From the NCBI GenBank assembly GCA_950295325.1, contig OX485806.1:42162001-42222000 (forward strand): a stretch of 60,000 nucleotides of DNA, written 5' to 3'. Origin of the DNA: Polytrichum commune (lineage: Eukaryota > Streptophyta > Polytrichopsida > Polytrichales > Polytrichaceae). Positions 35,991-48,938 of the stretch are shown here, one piece after another. Both the position numbers and the translations under genes were made by a program. The notes under the pieces are model-generated. The model was not told the origin of the DNA. It saw nothing but the letters and a program-made list of their open reading frames with translations, and ran no database searches. Numbering within the stretch: position 1 is the first letter of the stretch; each line of letters opens with the position of its first letter.

Positions 35991-36475
35991 TGTTTGATTT
36001 GAACCAAAAACATAGGATGTTGTCCATATTTTATGCACAAGCTTTTTTTGGGTTATTCCATTCTTCTTCCATTCTTCTTCCAGTCTATCTTCTTATTTTT
36101 TGTAATTCTAAAAAACGTATTGATATTCTATACTTATCATCTTTAATTTTTTGGTTTAGTTTTTCGGTTTAGTTTTCCTTAGTCTTTGTTTCATGTTTTG
36201 ATCTATATTTTTACAACTACATTTCTTTATGTTTTTTGTTTTTTGTTTTGAATGTTTTTACATGGATGATGCTATGGTGGATAATGAGGTAGTTTACCTC
36301 TATGTTTTATTGAATAATAGAGTGCAAGGAGGGTGTAGGGTAAGAGTGTAAGAAGGCATTACAAAATATAATTCACTGTCTAAGGAAAACCATGAAGATT
36401 ACCGCACTAAACGGACAATTAACAATCAAATGCAAAAATATATTATTATACAAGCAATAAGACACAAAATTCTAC

Positions 36476-39400
36476 CTAAGACATATAATAGAAATCACAA
36501 TTATCAGATAATGCTACAGAGACTTTAGAATCTGTACTATCTGCATCTGAAGAACCTTCATCCTCAGATTCAACAGCTTCTAAATCAACATACTCTATAC
36601 CGCTTAGCATCAACTCCTTAGGTCTAAAAGTACGATATGAACCTTCCGCTAATTCATTGGCAACGTCATTTGCATATGAAGGGAGCCGCCATGATTTTGG
36701 AGGGCTTGGATAGAACTTAGGGTCACAAAAAAAAGCGCGGTGATAAGGGTATCTCAAATTACTGCTTCTGCAAATACAAATGGCACATGGTCATAAAACC
36801 GCCTCATATGAAAGCAAATAAGAAAATATATCACTAGTAGTAGAAATAGTAGCTATACTCACTTACTAAACCTTGACTTCTTCACGATCTTCTGAACAAC
36901 AATGATTTCGCTATCTGGATCCTCTGACATGACAACATCTCTTGATTTCACTTCTATGGCCGAAGCAGATCGAATTAGAGGAGCGATCAAGGCTTCAAAA
37001 ATTGCCTTGTCAGCCTCTAATGCCACAATATGACGGTTCACATTGCGGCACGCATGAATAGAAACTCCTGCAAAATAAGAAAACAATGAAGTTCAGTTCT
37101 CAAACAACATAAAAATTAATTAACATGAAATGGTCAACAGTTATTTACTTAAACATGAAGAGATGTTCAACGTACCTATAGTTGTAGAGCAGTCTAGAAC
37201 AATATCCCCGGGTGAAGAAGATGCCTGAATGAGCATCTGTATAAGGGCGAGGGATTTTTCGCGAGGACCACGCCAAGGGGTGGATCCATCCATTAACTGA
37301 TCCTCCCTTGACACCAGGTTCTGGAGAATGTCATCCCGTGCCACATCAACCCCGTGACGGTCTAGTGCAGGGATGTGTTGAAAGCAAAATCTGGAAGCAC
37401 GCACCTCCGGAATGCTCCTCAAAACTAAAGTTATTCCAAACCTCATGGTTTGCAGATTACAAAAACAGTTAATTACTTTACTTACGAAATAAGATAAAAA
37501 TCATTAAGCACATTCCAGCAAATGAAATTGAAGATTAGTTTCACAAGATTAATAACATAAGATACAGCTATCAATCAAATTAGCAATAAGTCATATCATA
37601 AAATGAATTCACAGTCAAGACTGGATTAATTGGTGACGTCAGGTGAAGCTTGTTCATCCCCCACCACTCTTTGCGAACAACAAATCCATACGTGGAACAA
37701 TACCCAAGAATGATTGACTTTGTAGACATTCGAAAAGGATGGAACAAAATTATCGCCCCATCGTCTTGGAGGTGATGGTCTGCAAAATCAAAGATTGTTT
37801 GAAACCAATCCTCAGGTTCTATGTTCCAGGCGGGAATAGACGAAGGTGGATTCGAAATTCCTGGAACAGGAAGGCCCTCTGGAAGATCTGCAAGAATCAA
37901 GTCCACACAAGGTACTTCCGCAGCAGATCCTTTGTAGCGTCGGCCTTTGTCACTTGAGTGCTGCGCATGAAAATAAATTTATCAAAACTCCGACAAGAAA
38001 ATCAAAGATTGCACACATTCTAACTTGACACCGTTCTGAATTAATGTGAATCAATTAATTGACTTCGAGATCAAATACATGAGAAAGAGATGTGTATGTA
38101 ATGAAATCGCATATAACATACAAAAACAGATAGAAGTCAACGACTTAAGCAAGTGCTGAAGTTTTCATACAATGAAAACTAACAAAGAAATGTGTTGGAT
38201 GTCATTGTAATGAGAATGATGACCTACGAATGATTGAAAGAAACTTGAGAACTCATTCATGGGACTCCGCAGCTTGAGAATTAGAATTGAATGAAAACAT
38301 AAACAAAACAAAGCTGTTGAGCAGTATGGTACCTTAGAAATGAAGCTCTTTAACTCGTCATATAATGGACCCAAGCTGCCCGTGTCGCCACCAAGGACTT
38401 GCTCTAGTGAGAAGTTTTTAATCCACTCCCCAACTTGGCCATCATTCTCCTCAACCGATGTGAAAACAGGGATTCCTTGGCTTAACTGCTCATAGGAGGA
38501 ATCGCGTTTGGTTCCTCTAGAATGAATTGGAGCATGAGAAACAGAGTCATATGTAGGACTAGGCGCAGGTGGGCTCTTACATTCTGGCTCAGGAGGGGGG
38601 TTCATCTTCTTCTTCCCCCTCTTGTTAGTCTTCTCCAGAGAGTTGTGGAGTTTTGCCATCTCTTTCTGGGCCGCTTTCTCCTCAGCTTCCTTCACCTTAA
38701 GCACTTTCTTCCTATCTTCTTCTAGACGTCGCGAGAGGGCCTTTGCCCTCTCGTGCTCGTCTTCAATGCCCTGTAAATCAACCATCTCAACACAAGACTC
38801 ATCAACTGCATCCCTCGACTTCCTAAGTTCAGTTTCAAAGGAGGGAGTGAAACTAGGAGCACAGTCGAGGTACCATCCACCTCCTGTGAGATGCGAGGTA
38901 GACCACGTCCGCTGCTGATTTGCTGAGAACATGCACGTTGAGTTCGACCTGTCAAGCCATGTAGAGAGAAATATTGGGAGATCTTCTTTTGTTATTGCTC
39001 CTTTTGCAAGGAGCTCGTACTTGAAAAACCTGCGGGTTAAAAAAAACCTCATCGTTATATACCTTGCAATCAAAATACATGCCATGTGAACAACCAAATC
39101 AATATGACAAATACAAGAATTCTAGTTGGAGAAGGATAAATCTTACCGAAAGAGTATTTTTCTCACAATCAAGTCAGTTCATTTGAAGCCCTCAAATTCG
39201 TGAATTTTGTTAAAAGCATCCTGCCCTCGAAAGAAGGTGGGGAATGCATTATCCCATAACTTCATTCTACAATCCTCGATGTATACAACCAAGGATAAGG
39301 GCTCGTTGGGTACTTCAAAGTTGATAACCAGTCTATCTTGACGCACTGTTTCTTCATAAATAATAGAAGCCTGCTCGGATATCTGTGGAAAGAAAATATA

Positions 39401-42400
39401 ATAGAAGCTCCCCGAATTCAAATAAGCGCATATGCACAATTCAGCTGAGGCCTAATCACAACCTGAGTAACATTTAGCCTGAACTAAATTCAAAATCAAA
39501 TTTGATTTCAGGCCTAATCACAACCTAAGAAACATATAACCCAAACTCACTTCACACTTAAATCAGATTCAGGCCTAATCACAACCTAAGCTACATATAA
39601 CCCAAACTCACTTCACACTTCAATCAGATTCAGGCCTAATCACAACCTTATCAACTTCTAACCCAATTGATTTCACACTTAAGTCAGCCCACTTAATACC
39701 ATTGTCTAGGGTGTCTCGGGAGCGAGACACACTTTTTTGAACAAACCTAACTTTCGGAAATTTGATTTCAGGCCTTATATCAGCGTTTCCAACTTCACAC
39801 TTAAATAAGATTTCAGGCCTAACGACATTATTACCAACATCCAATTCAAACTCACTTCACACTTAAGGTTGATTTCAGGCCTAACAAATACCTTACCAAC
39901 ATCCTACCCTAACTGATTTCACACATAATTCAGCCCAGTTAAGACCTTGTCCAGGGTGTCTCGGGACCGAGATACAATATTTTGAACAATTCAAATTTCA
40001 GGCCTAATCACAACCTAAGAAACATATAACCCAAACTCACTTCACACTTAAATCAGATTCAGGCCTAATCACAACCTTATCAACTTATAACCCAATTGAT
40101 TTCACACTTAAGTCAGCCCACTTAATACCCTTCTCAAGGGTGTCACGGGACCGAGACACACTATTTTGAATAAAGCTAACATTAAGAGATTTGACTTCAG
40201 GCCTTATATGAACCTTAACAACTTCAAACTTAAATCAGATTTCAGGCCTAATCACAACCTTATCAACTTATAACCCAATTGATTTCACACTTAAGTCAGC
40301 CCACTTAATAACCTTCTCAAGGGTGTCTCGGGACCGAGACACACTATTTTGAATAAAGCTAACATTAAGAGATTTGACTTCAGGCCTTATATGAGCCTTA
40401 ACAACTTCAAACTTAAATCAGATTTCAGGCCTAATCACAACCTAAGCTACATATAACCCAAACTCACTTCACACTTAAATCAGATTCAGGCCTAATCACA
40501 ACCTAAGCTACATATAACCCAAAATCACTTCATACTTAAATCAGATTCAGGCCTAATCACAACGTTATCAACTTCTAACCCAATTGATTTCACACTTAAT
40601 TCAACCCACTTAATACCCTTGTCTAGGGTGTCTCGGGACCGAGACACACTATTTTGAACAAATGTGACTTTCAAAAATTTGATTTCAGGCCTTATATCGG
40701 CTTTACCAACTTCACAATTAAATCAGATATCAAGCCTAATGACATTATTACCAACATCCAATTCAAACTCACTTCACACTTAAGGTTGATTTCAGGCCTA
40801 ACAAATACCTTACCAACATCCTACCCTAACTGATTTCACACATAATTCAGCCCAGTTAAGACCTTGTCCAGGGTGTCTCGGGACCGAGACACACTATTTT
40901 GAACAATTCAAATTTCAGGCCTAAACACAACCTAAGCAACATATAACCCAACCTCACTTCACACTTATATCATATTCAGGCCTAATCACAACCTTATGAA
41001 CTTCTAATATGAAATTACTTCACACTTAATTCAGCCCACATAAGACCCTTGTCTAGGGTGTCTCGGGACCGAGACACACTTTTTGGAACAAAGCTGAGTT
41101 CCAAAAATTTGATTTTAGGCCTTATGTCAGCCTTAACAACTTCAAACTTAGTTCATATTTCAGGCCTAATCACAACCTAAGAAACATATAACCCAAACGC
41201 ACTTGACACTTAAATCAGATTTCAGGCCTAATCACAACCTAAGCAACATATAACCCAAACGCACTTGACACTTAAATCAGATTCAGGCATAATCACAACC
41301 TTATCAACTTCTAACCCAATTGATTTCACACCGAAGTTAGCCCACTTAATACCCTTGTCTAGGGTGTCTCCGGACCGAGACATACTATTTTGAACAAATG
41401 TGACTTTCAAAAATTTGATTTCAGGCCTTATGGCATCCTTAACAACTTGACACTTAAACCAGATTTCAGGCCTAATCACAACCTAAGCAACATATAACCC
41501 AAACACACTTGACACTTAAATCAGATTTCAGGCCTAATCACAACCTTATCAACTTCTAACCTAATTGATTTCACACTTAATTCAACCCACTTAATACCCT
41601 TGTCTAGGGTGTCTCGGGACCGAGACACACTATTTTGAACAAATGTGACTTTCAAAAATTTGATTTCAGGCCTTATATCGGCTTTACCAACTTCACACTT
41701 AAATCATATTTCAGGCCTAATGACATTATTACCAACATCCAATTCAAATTCACTTCACACTTAAGGTTGATTTCAGGCCTAACAAAGACCTTACCAACAT
41801 CCTACCCTAACTGATTTCACACATAATTCAGCTCAGTTAAAACCTTGTCTAGGGTGTCTCGGGACCGAGACACACTATTTTGAACAATTCAAATTTCAGG
41901 CCTAAACACAACCTAAGCAACATATAACCCAACCTCACTTCACACTTATATCAGATTCAGGCCTAATCACAACCTTATCAACTTCTAATATGAAATCACT
42001 TCACACTTAATTCAGCCCACATAAGACCCTTGTCTAGGGTGTCTCGGGACCGAGACACGCTTTTTTGAACAAAGCTGACTTCCAGAAATTTGATTTCAGG
42101 CTTATGTCAGCCTTAACAACTTCAAACTTAGTTCAGATTTCAGGCCTAATCACAACCTAAGCAACATATAACCCAAACGCACTTGACACTTAAATCAGAT
42201 TCAGGCATAATCACAACCTTATCATCTTCTAACCCAATTGATTTCACACCGAAGTCAGCCCACTTAATTCCCTTGTCTAGGGTGTCTCGGGACCGAGACA
42301 CACTATTTTGAACAAATGTGACTTTCAAAATTTTGATTTCAGGCCTTATAGCAGCCTTAACAACTTGACACTTAAACCATATTTCAGGCTTAATCACAAC

Positions 42401-45400
42401 CTAAGCAACATATAACCCAAACACACTTGACACTTAAATCAGATTTCAGGCCTAATTACAACCTTATCAACATATAACCCAAATTCACTTGATACTTAAA
42501 ACAAATTCAAGCCTAATCACAACCATAGCAACATCTAACCCAATTGATTTCACACTTACTTCAGTCCACTTAAGACCCTTGTCTAGGGTCCAAGACCGAG
42601 ACACACCTTATTGACCAAATCTTACTCTCAGAAATTTGATTTCAGGCCTACTAAACACCTTTACAACTTGACACTTAAATTTCACACTCACATCAGATTC
42701 AGGCCTATTCACAAGCTTACCAAAGTCTATCCATCACTCACTTCACACTGAAATCAGCTGTCGGGCATCATCACAAGCTAAGCAACAAATATCCCAAACT
42801 CAGTTCACACTTAGATCAGATTCAAGCCTAATCACAACCATAGCAACATCTATCCCAATTGATTTCACATTTAGTTCAGCCCACTTAAGACCCTTGTTGA
42901 CCAAATCTTAATGTCAGAAATTTGATTTCAGGCCTAATCACAACCTAAGCAACATATAACCCAAACTGTTTTCAGGCCTCAAGACAAACAAATTAAACGA
43001 ATTGATTGCGAAGTATTAATTCACTCCGGCCCAAAAGCACGCCTTAGCTAGAAATGCACCCAGTTTCTCCTCGTTGGTGGGCTTAGGGGGCAGTTTGCGG
43101 GCCTCACGTGTAGATGCAGAGGAGTTTAAATATTCCAACCATTTAACCTTAGAAGCGGCCGATGCTTTTGCAGTAACGATCAACTGCAATTTCTCCATAT
43201 TGAGCTCGGGTGTAATTGAGTTAAGACTATAGTGACGTCCAATCTTTGAAACATATAGCTATTTATTAGAATCTCAGGGGTCATTAAAGAACATGAAGAT
43301 TGAAAAATGTGCTTGTAAAGTAGAGTTTATACCTCTCGAAGCCATCCATCCGTCAAGTCCGGGTTTGCCAGAGCAACTAGTTTCGACATTTTCTTATGAA
43401 GTGCCTTGGCTCTTTTCTTTGTAGCAACTTTCATAGCGGTTGTTTTTTTAGCGGCGGACACTTCTACATCTGATTGCTCCACAAGTTGTCGAACACCCTC
43501 ATCTGCAGCAAGTCCAAGTTCATGATGCACAGGGGTAGACTTAGTTAGTCATCCAAGTATACTGTAACCTATGTGATCATTTGATTTTAGATAATGACAA
43601 TATGTTAGTGATTAAAACAATGCAGTACATATTATAGAGATCATACCCGGAAGATGAAGTTCGTGAATACTTCAAGATTCAATGTGTACCAAGTTTTTTT
43701 GGCATTTTGAGTTCTCTTGCACCTCTTCATCTCTGATGGAGTCAATATGTCTTGATAATGTTTGATTGGCATAAGACCATACTTTTGAATCCTAAAAAGG
43801 GTGTGAACAAAGTTGGTCTCGACGTGAGAGTCTTCAGTATGCCTGCAATTATCAATAAAAAATGGTGGATTAGCACATGACATTAATGGTATAACAAGAA
43901 GTATTTTACATAGAAAGAAATACAAATTAATTAACAAAACTTACTTGTTGATGTTATGCATCACTTGCATAACAACCCCAACTTTGCCTTTTGTGTCAAG
44001 TAGGATGCTATCCACCATATAATGCCAGGCCTCATCTGTTTTGTGAAGTTTTTCAATATGATTTAACCATGCCTGACGCCTATGGTTACCGTCACATACA
44101 AAGAACATCAAATCCTTGAAACCGGCTAACTCCGGAACAGACTGAAGATAGGAATTAAATTCTTCATTTTTTGAATTCCAAATGGGACCCCAGGATGCCT
44201 TATCAGCTTCAGACACCTCCTGTGTGTTTGCCTTTTTCATCTGTTAATGTCACATAAAAAACTGAGGAGCCCTCTCTATACCCATGGACAAACTCTTGCT
44301 CTAATTTATCAAGATCAGTTGAGAGTGTTGGCCTCACCATAGGCATGGCAAGCATTCTACATAAAGGAATATTGAACCTCGATGAACTGAAAGGTTTGAC
44401 TCTCAATTGAGAGATCATGGCCACGGAATTCAATTTTTGACGGGATCTAAGTTCATCTTCATCCCCGTCAAACGTATCCTTATCTCCAAGCCCATCTTCA
44501 TCCTCATCCTGACTTTCATCAGAACTGTCAAGATCAATTGCAGTCTCTCTTGAAGCTTGAGTCGCTACCGGTGAAGCCGGTGCCGGTGAGTCCTGGGGGG
44601 TGGGGCACTCGACCTACAAAACACAGGTATGTATTTAAGACACAAAGCTGCATGGCATAAGGTACAACTAATTCACACATTATGTAACTACGTGAGTACT
44701 TACCTCTTCCCCAACATTCTGCTCATCATGGTCCATGATGCCTTCAATAGCATTTGAAACGTAAGTTTCAAGATCGGTAGCTCCCAAACTCTGCGGAAAA
44801 TCCAATGCTTAATTTTCCAATTTTGATGTCAGGCCTAATCACAGCCTTCCCAACAACCAACCCAAACTAAATTCAAAGTCAAATAATATGTTTTGGCGTA
44901 ATCAACATCTTGGCATATAAACTAAATTCACACTCAAATCATATTTCAGGCCTAATTACAATCCAATAATCATTTAACCAACAATGAAATTTCAGATTTC
45001 AACTCTAAGCACATTATAACCAACATCCAATTCAAATTCACTTCACACTTAAGGTTGATTTCTGGCCTAACTAAAACATTACCAACATCCTAACCCAACT
45101 GATTTCACACATAATTCAGCCAACGAGACACCCTTGTCTAGGGTGTCTCGGGACCGAGACACACTATTTTGAACAAATGTGACTTTCAAAAATTTGATTT
45201 CAGGCCTTATATCAACGTTGCCACCTTCACACTTAAATCAGATTTCACGCCTAATCACATTCATACCAACATCAGATTCAAACTCACTTCACACTTAAGG
45301 TTGATTTCAGGACTAACCAAAACCTTACCAACATCCTAACCCAAGTGATTTCAAACATAGTTCAACCCAGTTAAGACCTTCTCTAGGGTCTCTCGGGACC

Positions 45401-48400
45401 GAGACACACTATTTTGAACAATTCAGATTTCAGGCCTACACACAACCTATGCAACATACAACCCAAACTCACTTCACACTTAAATCAGATTTATGCCTAA
45501 TCACAACCTTATCGACTTCTAACCCAATCGATTTCACACTTAAGTCAGCCCACTTAATACCCTTCTCAAGGGTGTCTCGGGACCGAGACACACTATTTTC
45601 AACAAAGCTAACATTAGGAGATTTGATTTCAGGCCTTATATGAGCTTTACCAACTTCACACTTAAATCAGATTCAGGCCTAATCACAACCTAAGCTACAT
45701 ATAACCCAAACTCACTTCACACTTAAATCAGATTCAGGCCTGATCACAACCTAAGCAACTTCTAACCCAATTGATTTCACGCTGAATTCAGCCCACTGAA
45801 GACCCTTGCCTTGGGTGTCTCGGGACCGAGACATACTATTTCGAACAAAGCTAACTTTAAGAGATTTGATTTCAGGCCTTATATCAGCTTTACCTACTTG
45901 AAACTTAAATCAGATTTTAGGTCTAATCACAACCTAAGCTACATATAACCCAAGCTCATTTCACACTTAAATCAGATTCAGGCCTAATCACAACCTTATC
46001 GACTTCTAACCCAATCGATTTCACACTTAAGTCAGCCCACTTAATACCCTTCTCAAGGTTGTCTCGGGACCGAGACACACTATTTTGAATAAAGCTAACA
46101 TGAAGAGATTTCATTTCAGGCCTTATATGAGCCTTACCAACTTCACACTTAAATCAGATTCAGGCCTAGTGACAACCTAAGCTACACATAACCCAAACTC
46201 ACTTCACACTTAAATCAGATTCAGGCTTAATCACAACCTAAGCAACTTCTAACCCAATTGATTTCACACTTAAGTCAGCCCACTTAATACCCTTGTCTAG
46301 GGTGTCTCGGGACCGAGACTCACTATTTTGAACAAATGTGACTTTCAAAAATTTGATTTCAGGCCTTATATCGGCTTTACCAACTTCACACTTAAATCAG
46401 ATTTTAGGCCTAATCACATTATTACCAACATCAGATTCAAACTCAATTCACACTTAAGGTTGATTTCAGGCGTAACAAAAACCATACCAAGGGCCTAACC
46501 CAACTGATTTCAAACATAGTTCAACCCAGTTAAGTCTTTCTCTAGGGTCTCTCGGGGCCGAGACACACTATTATAAACAACTCAGATTTCAGGCCTACAT
46601 ACAACCTATGCAACATATAACCCAAACTCACTTCACACTTAAATCAGATTCAAGCCTAATCACAACCTAAGCAACATATATCCCAAGCTCATTTCACACT
46701 TAAATCAGATTCAGGCCTAATCACAACCTTATTGACTTCTAACCCAATCGATTTCACACTTAATTTAGCCCACTTAATACCCTTGTCTAGGGTGTCTCGG
46801 GACCGAGACACACTTTTTTGAACAAAGCTAACTTTAAGACATTTGATTTCAAGCCTTATATGAGCCTTACCAACTTCACACATAAATCAGATTCAGGCCT
46901 AATCACAACCTAAGCAACTTCTAACCCAATTGATTTCACACTTAACTCAGCCCACTTAATACCCTTGTTTAGGGTGTGTCGGGACCGAGACACACTATTT
47001 TGAACAAATGTGACTTTCAAAAATTTGATTTCAGGCCTTATATCAGCTTTACCAACTTCAAACTTAAATCAAATTTTAGGCCTAATTACAACCTAAGCTA
47101 CATATAACCCAAACTCACTTCACACTGAAATCAGATTCAGGCCTAATCACAACCTTATCAACATACAACCCAAACTCACTTCACACTTAAATCAGATTCA
47201 AGCCTAATCACAACCTAAGCAACATATAACCCAAGTTCACTTCACACTTAAATCAAATTCAGGCCTAATCACAACCTTATCGACTTCTAACCCAATTGAT
47301 TTCACACTGAAGTCAGCCCACTCATTACCCTTGTCTAGGGTGTCTCGGGACCGAGACACACTTTTTTGAACAAACCTAACTTTCGGAAATTTGATTTCAG
47401 GCAATTATATCAGCTTTACCAACTTCACATTTAAATCAGATTTCAGGCCTTATCAGATTATTACCAACATATGATGCAAACTCATTTCACACTTAAGGTT
47501 GATTTGAGACCTACCAGAAACCTCAACAACATTATACCTAAACTGATTTCACACATAATTCAACCCAGTTAAGACCTTCTCTAGGGTCTCTCGGGACCGA
47601 GACACACTATTTTGAACAATTCAGATTCAGGCCTAATCACAACCTATGCTACATATAACCCAAACTCACTTCACACTTAAATCAGATTCAGGCCTAATCA
47701 CAACCTTATCAACATACAACCCAAACTCACTTCACACTTAAATCAGATTCAGGCCTAATCACAACCTAAGCAACTTCTAACCCAAATGATTTCACACCCA
47801 TATCAGATTTCGGGCCTGATCAACATCTAACCAACACTGAATTCACACTCACATCAGATTTCGGGCCTATTGATAACCTATGCAACATCAAACCAACACT
47901 GAATTGACACCCACATCAGATTGATGCCTTATCACAACCTTATTGACTTCTAACCTAAACTAAATTCACACTCACATCAGATTTAGGTCTAATCACAACC
48001 TTACCTAAGTGTACCCTAAACTCACTTCACACTCAATTCAGCCCACGTTAGACCCCCCCAAAGGGTATCTCGGAACCCTGACACACTTTGGAGAATAATG
48101 CTGGCTTTCAGAAATCTGATTTCAGGACCGATAGCCACAAGTGGCAAGTGGCGCTCTACCTAAAATTCTCTCTCAGGTATCCAAAAATCTGACTCGGGTC
48201 TCCAAATGTCTCTCTTCGAACCCTACATCAGAAAACAGATTCAAGGAGCCTACTTCTTCCTCGAATTGCATCTCGTCATTATCCATGGTCCCTTCGCAAA
48301 GGTCAGCTGCGTCTCGATCAAAATCTCCGAGTCCCTGTTCAGTGAATAAACTATTTTCGTTGGATAGAAACATTACCCTAATCCCAAAACCATAAAAGTC

Positions 48401-48938
48401 ACCAATTGAAAACAATCTTCACAAACCTGTTGCTCACTATGATCCGATGTTGAGGCACTCGAGGCTGCCCCAGGTTGAAGTTGTGTCTGTGTCATTCCCT
48501 GTTCCAGATGCCCAATCCAAATCCTATTCACATTCCATCACCAAAAATAAAAACAACATAATGGAAAGCTATTGGGTCTCAACTGTTCTAATTATCTGTG
48601 AGAGTGGTTCACATTACGTTTTTGAAGAAAACAATATCATGAGGATTTTTGATAAACAACACCTCACTGCCCCCTTTGTCATCTGGGTTGTCTTCCTCCG
48701 TTACTGGAAATAAAACGATGGGAGCTACCGCTTCAACATCAAACGTCTTTTCCCCTTTGGAACCTCTACCTGTACCCTTAGAAGAAGTAACCCCTCTTCT
48801 ACCCATTGTTGTCCGCAAATTGTACGGCGTCCCTAAGCTTTCTCTTGATTCTAACCTTTGCCTTCTCTCAATTCGCCTCTGTTTCTCACTATTCCTCATT
48901 ACTTCTCGTTCTGCTCTTGCTCTCGACCAAGTGTTCAT
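36476..48938 (-). CDS. ParB-like / DNA N6/N4-methyltransferase-like fusion gene in transposon
   Basis: Proposed exons, 5' to 3' on the minus strand: 48938-48618, 48498-48427, 48334-48227, 44790-44704, 44613-43945, 43842-43647, 43539-43333, 43183-43025, 39382-39147, 39029-38333, 37960-37613, about 37446-37176, 37067-36872, 36767-36476. Nearly all have GT-AG borders and matching phases, giving about 1,280 codons. The product has a basic then acidic N terminus, a ParB/sulfiredoxin-like domain (about residues 250-400), a Lys-rich part, a coiled coil with a Pro-rich stretch (about 700-800), and a methyltransferase-like domain (about 870-1180). Such fusions are known from phages and bacteria. Lesions: a one-base frameshift or tiny intron near 44240, and an in-frame TGA at 39179-39181 (Trp expected). 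Introns 44791-48226 and 39383-43024 are satellite DNA. Exon 1 and the acceptor near 37446 are least certain. Confidence 0.72.
36872..37960 (-). other. DNA methyltransferase-like domain exons of the fusion gene
   Basis: Exon 37960-37613 encodes VDLILADLPEG, at the place of the (D/N/S)PP(Y/F/W) catalytic motif. Exon 37446-37176 encodes REKSLALIQML, then SSPGDIVLDCSTTIG, the position of the AdoMet-binding motif (PGD.VLDPFAGSGT in typical members). Exon 37067-36872 adds HIVALEADKAIFEALI, like the following VGIE.D..Y motif. The catalytic motif before the AdoMet motif fits the N6/N4 methylase family (PF01555 type). Both key motifs are altered (DLPE; DCSTTIG), so activity is doubtful. The exon join G|GA falls within the AdoMet loop and restores the motif order, which supports the gene model. 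Confidence 0.68.
39440..42995 (-). repeat. Intronic satellite array 1 with palindromes
   Basis: The array is built from a unit of about 60 bp (TTCAGGCCTAATCACAACCT, then AACCCAAACTCACTTCACAC, then TTAAATCAGA) alternating with a longer unit that holds GGGTGTCTCGGGACCGAGAC. About 13 copies of the near-palindrome GTGTCTCGG-GA-CCGAGACAC lie 180-300 bp apart, for example at 40323-40342. It fills the intron between proposed exons 43183-43025 and 39382-39147. Antisense frames of about 80 codons recur because the units repeat. Confidence 0.9.
43945..44613 (-). other. ParB/sulfiredoxin-like domain exon of the fusion gene
   Basis: After an acidic linker, the exon encodes RFNIPLCRMLAMPMVRP, then LDKLEQEFVHGYREGSSVFYV, which fits the N-terminal part of ParB-like folds (a P-x-x-R region followed by a strand). 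It then encodes LMFFVCDGNHRRQAWLNHI, whose GNHRRQAW matches the GxHRxxA box of ParB and sulfiredoxin proteins. The two halves lie in frames offset by one base at about 44240. The next exon (43842-43647) joins in phase (AA|G) and continues HVETNFVHTLFRIQKYG. Whether it binds DNA, nucleotide or protein cannot be told from the sequence. Confidence 0.65.
44812..48125 (-). repeat. Intronic satellite array 2 with palindromes
   Basis: Same unit types as array 1, with about 12 copies of the palindrome (near 45138, 45390, 45573, 45811, 46058, 46302, 46546, 46791, 46975, 47340, 47585 and a decayed one at 48064). It fills the intron between proposed exons 48334-48227 and 44790-44704. Variants such as TCTCTCGGGACC and TGTGTCGGGACC mostly change one arm. 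Confidence 0.9.

Noticed and set aside
36476-37960. Methyltransferase exons as a stray host gene beside the transposon
   Set aside because: They lie 1.4 kb inside matching terminal repeats and duplications, with the transposase on the far side, so they belong to the element or were captured by it.
39620-46883. Recurrent minus-strand frames of 60-83 codons in the arrays as genes or coding repeats
   Set aside because: They come from the repeat unit, most units carry stops, and flanking exons join in phase without them.
39440-48125. Repeat arrays with palindromes as a possible CRISPR array
   Set aside because: Spacing is 180-300 bp, the intervening DNA is itself repetitive, there are no Cas genes, and the context is eukaryotic.
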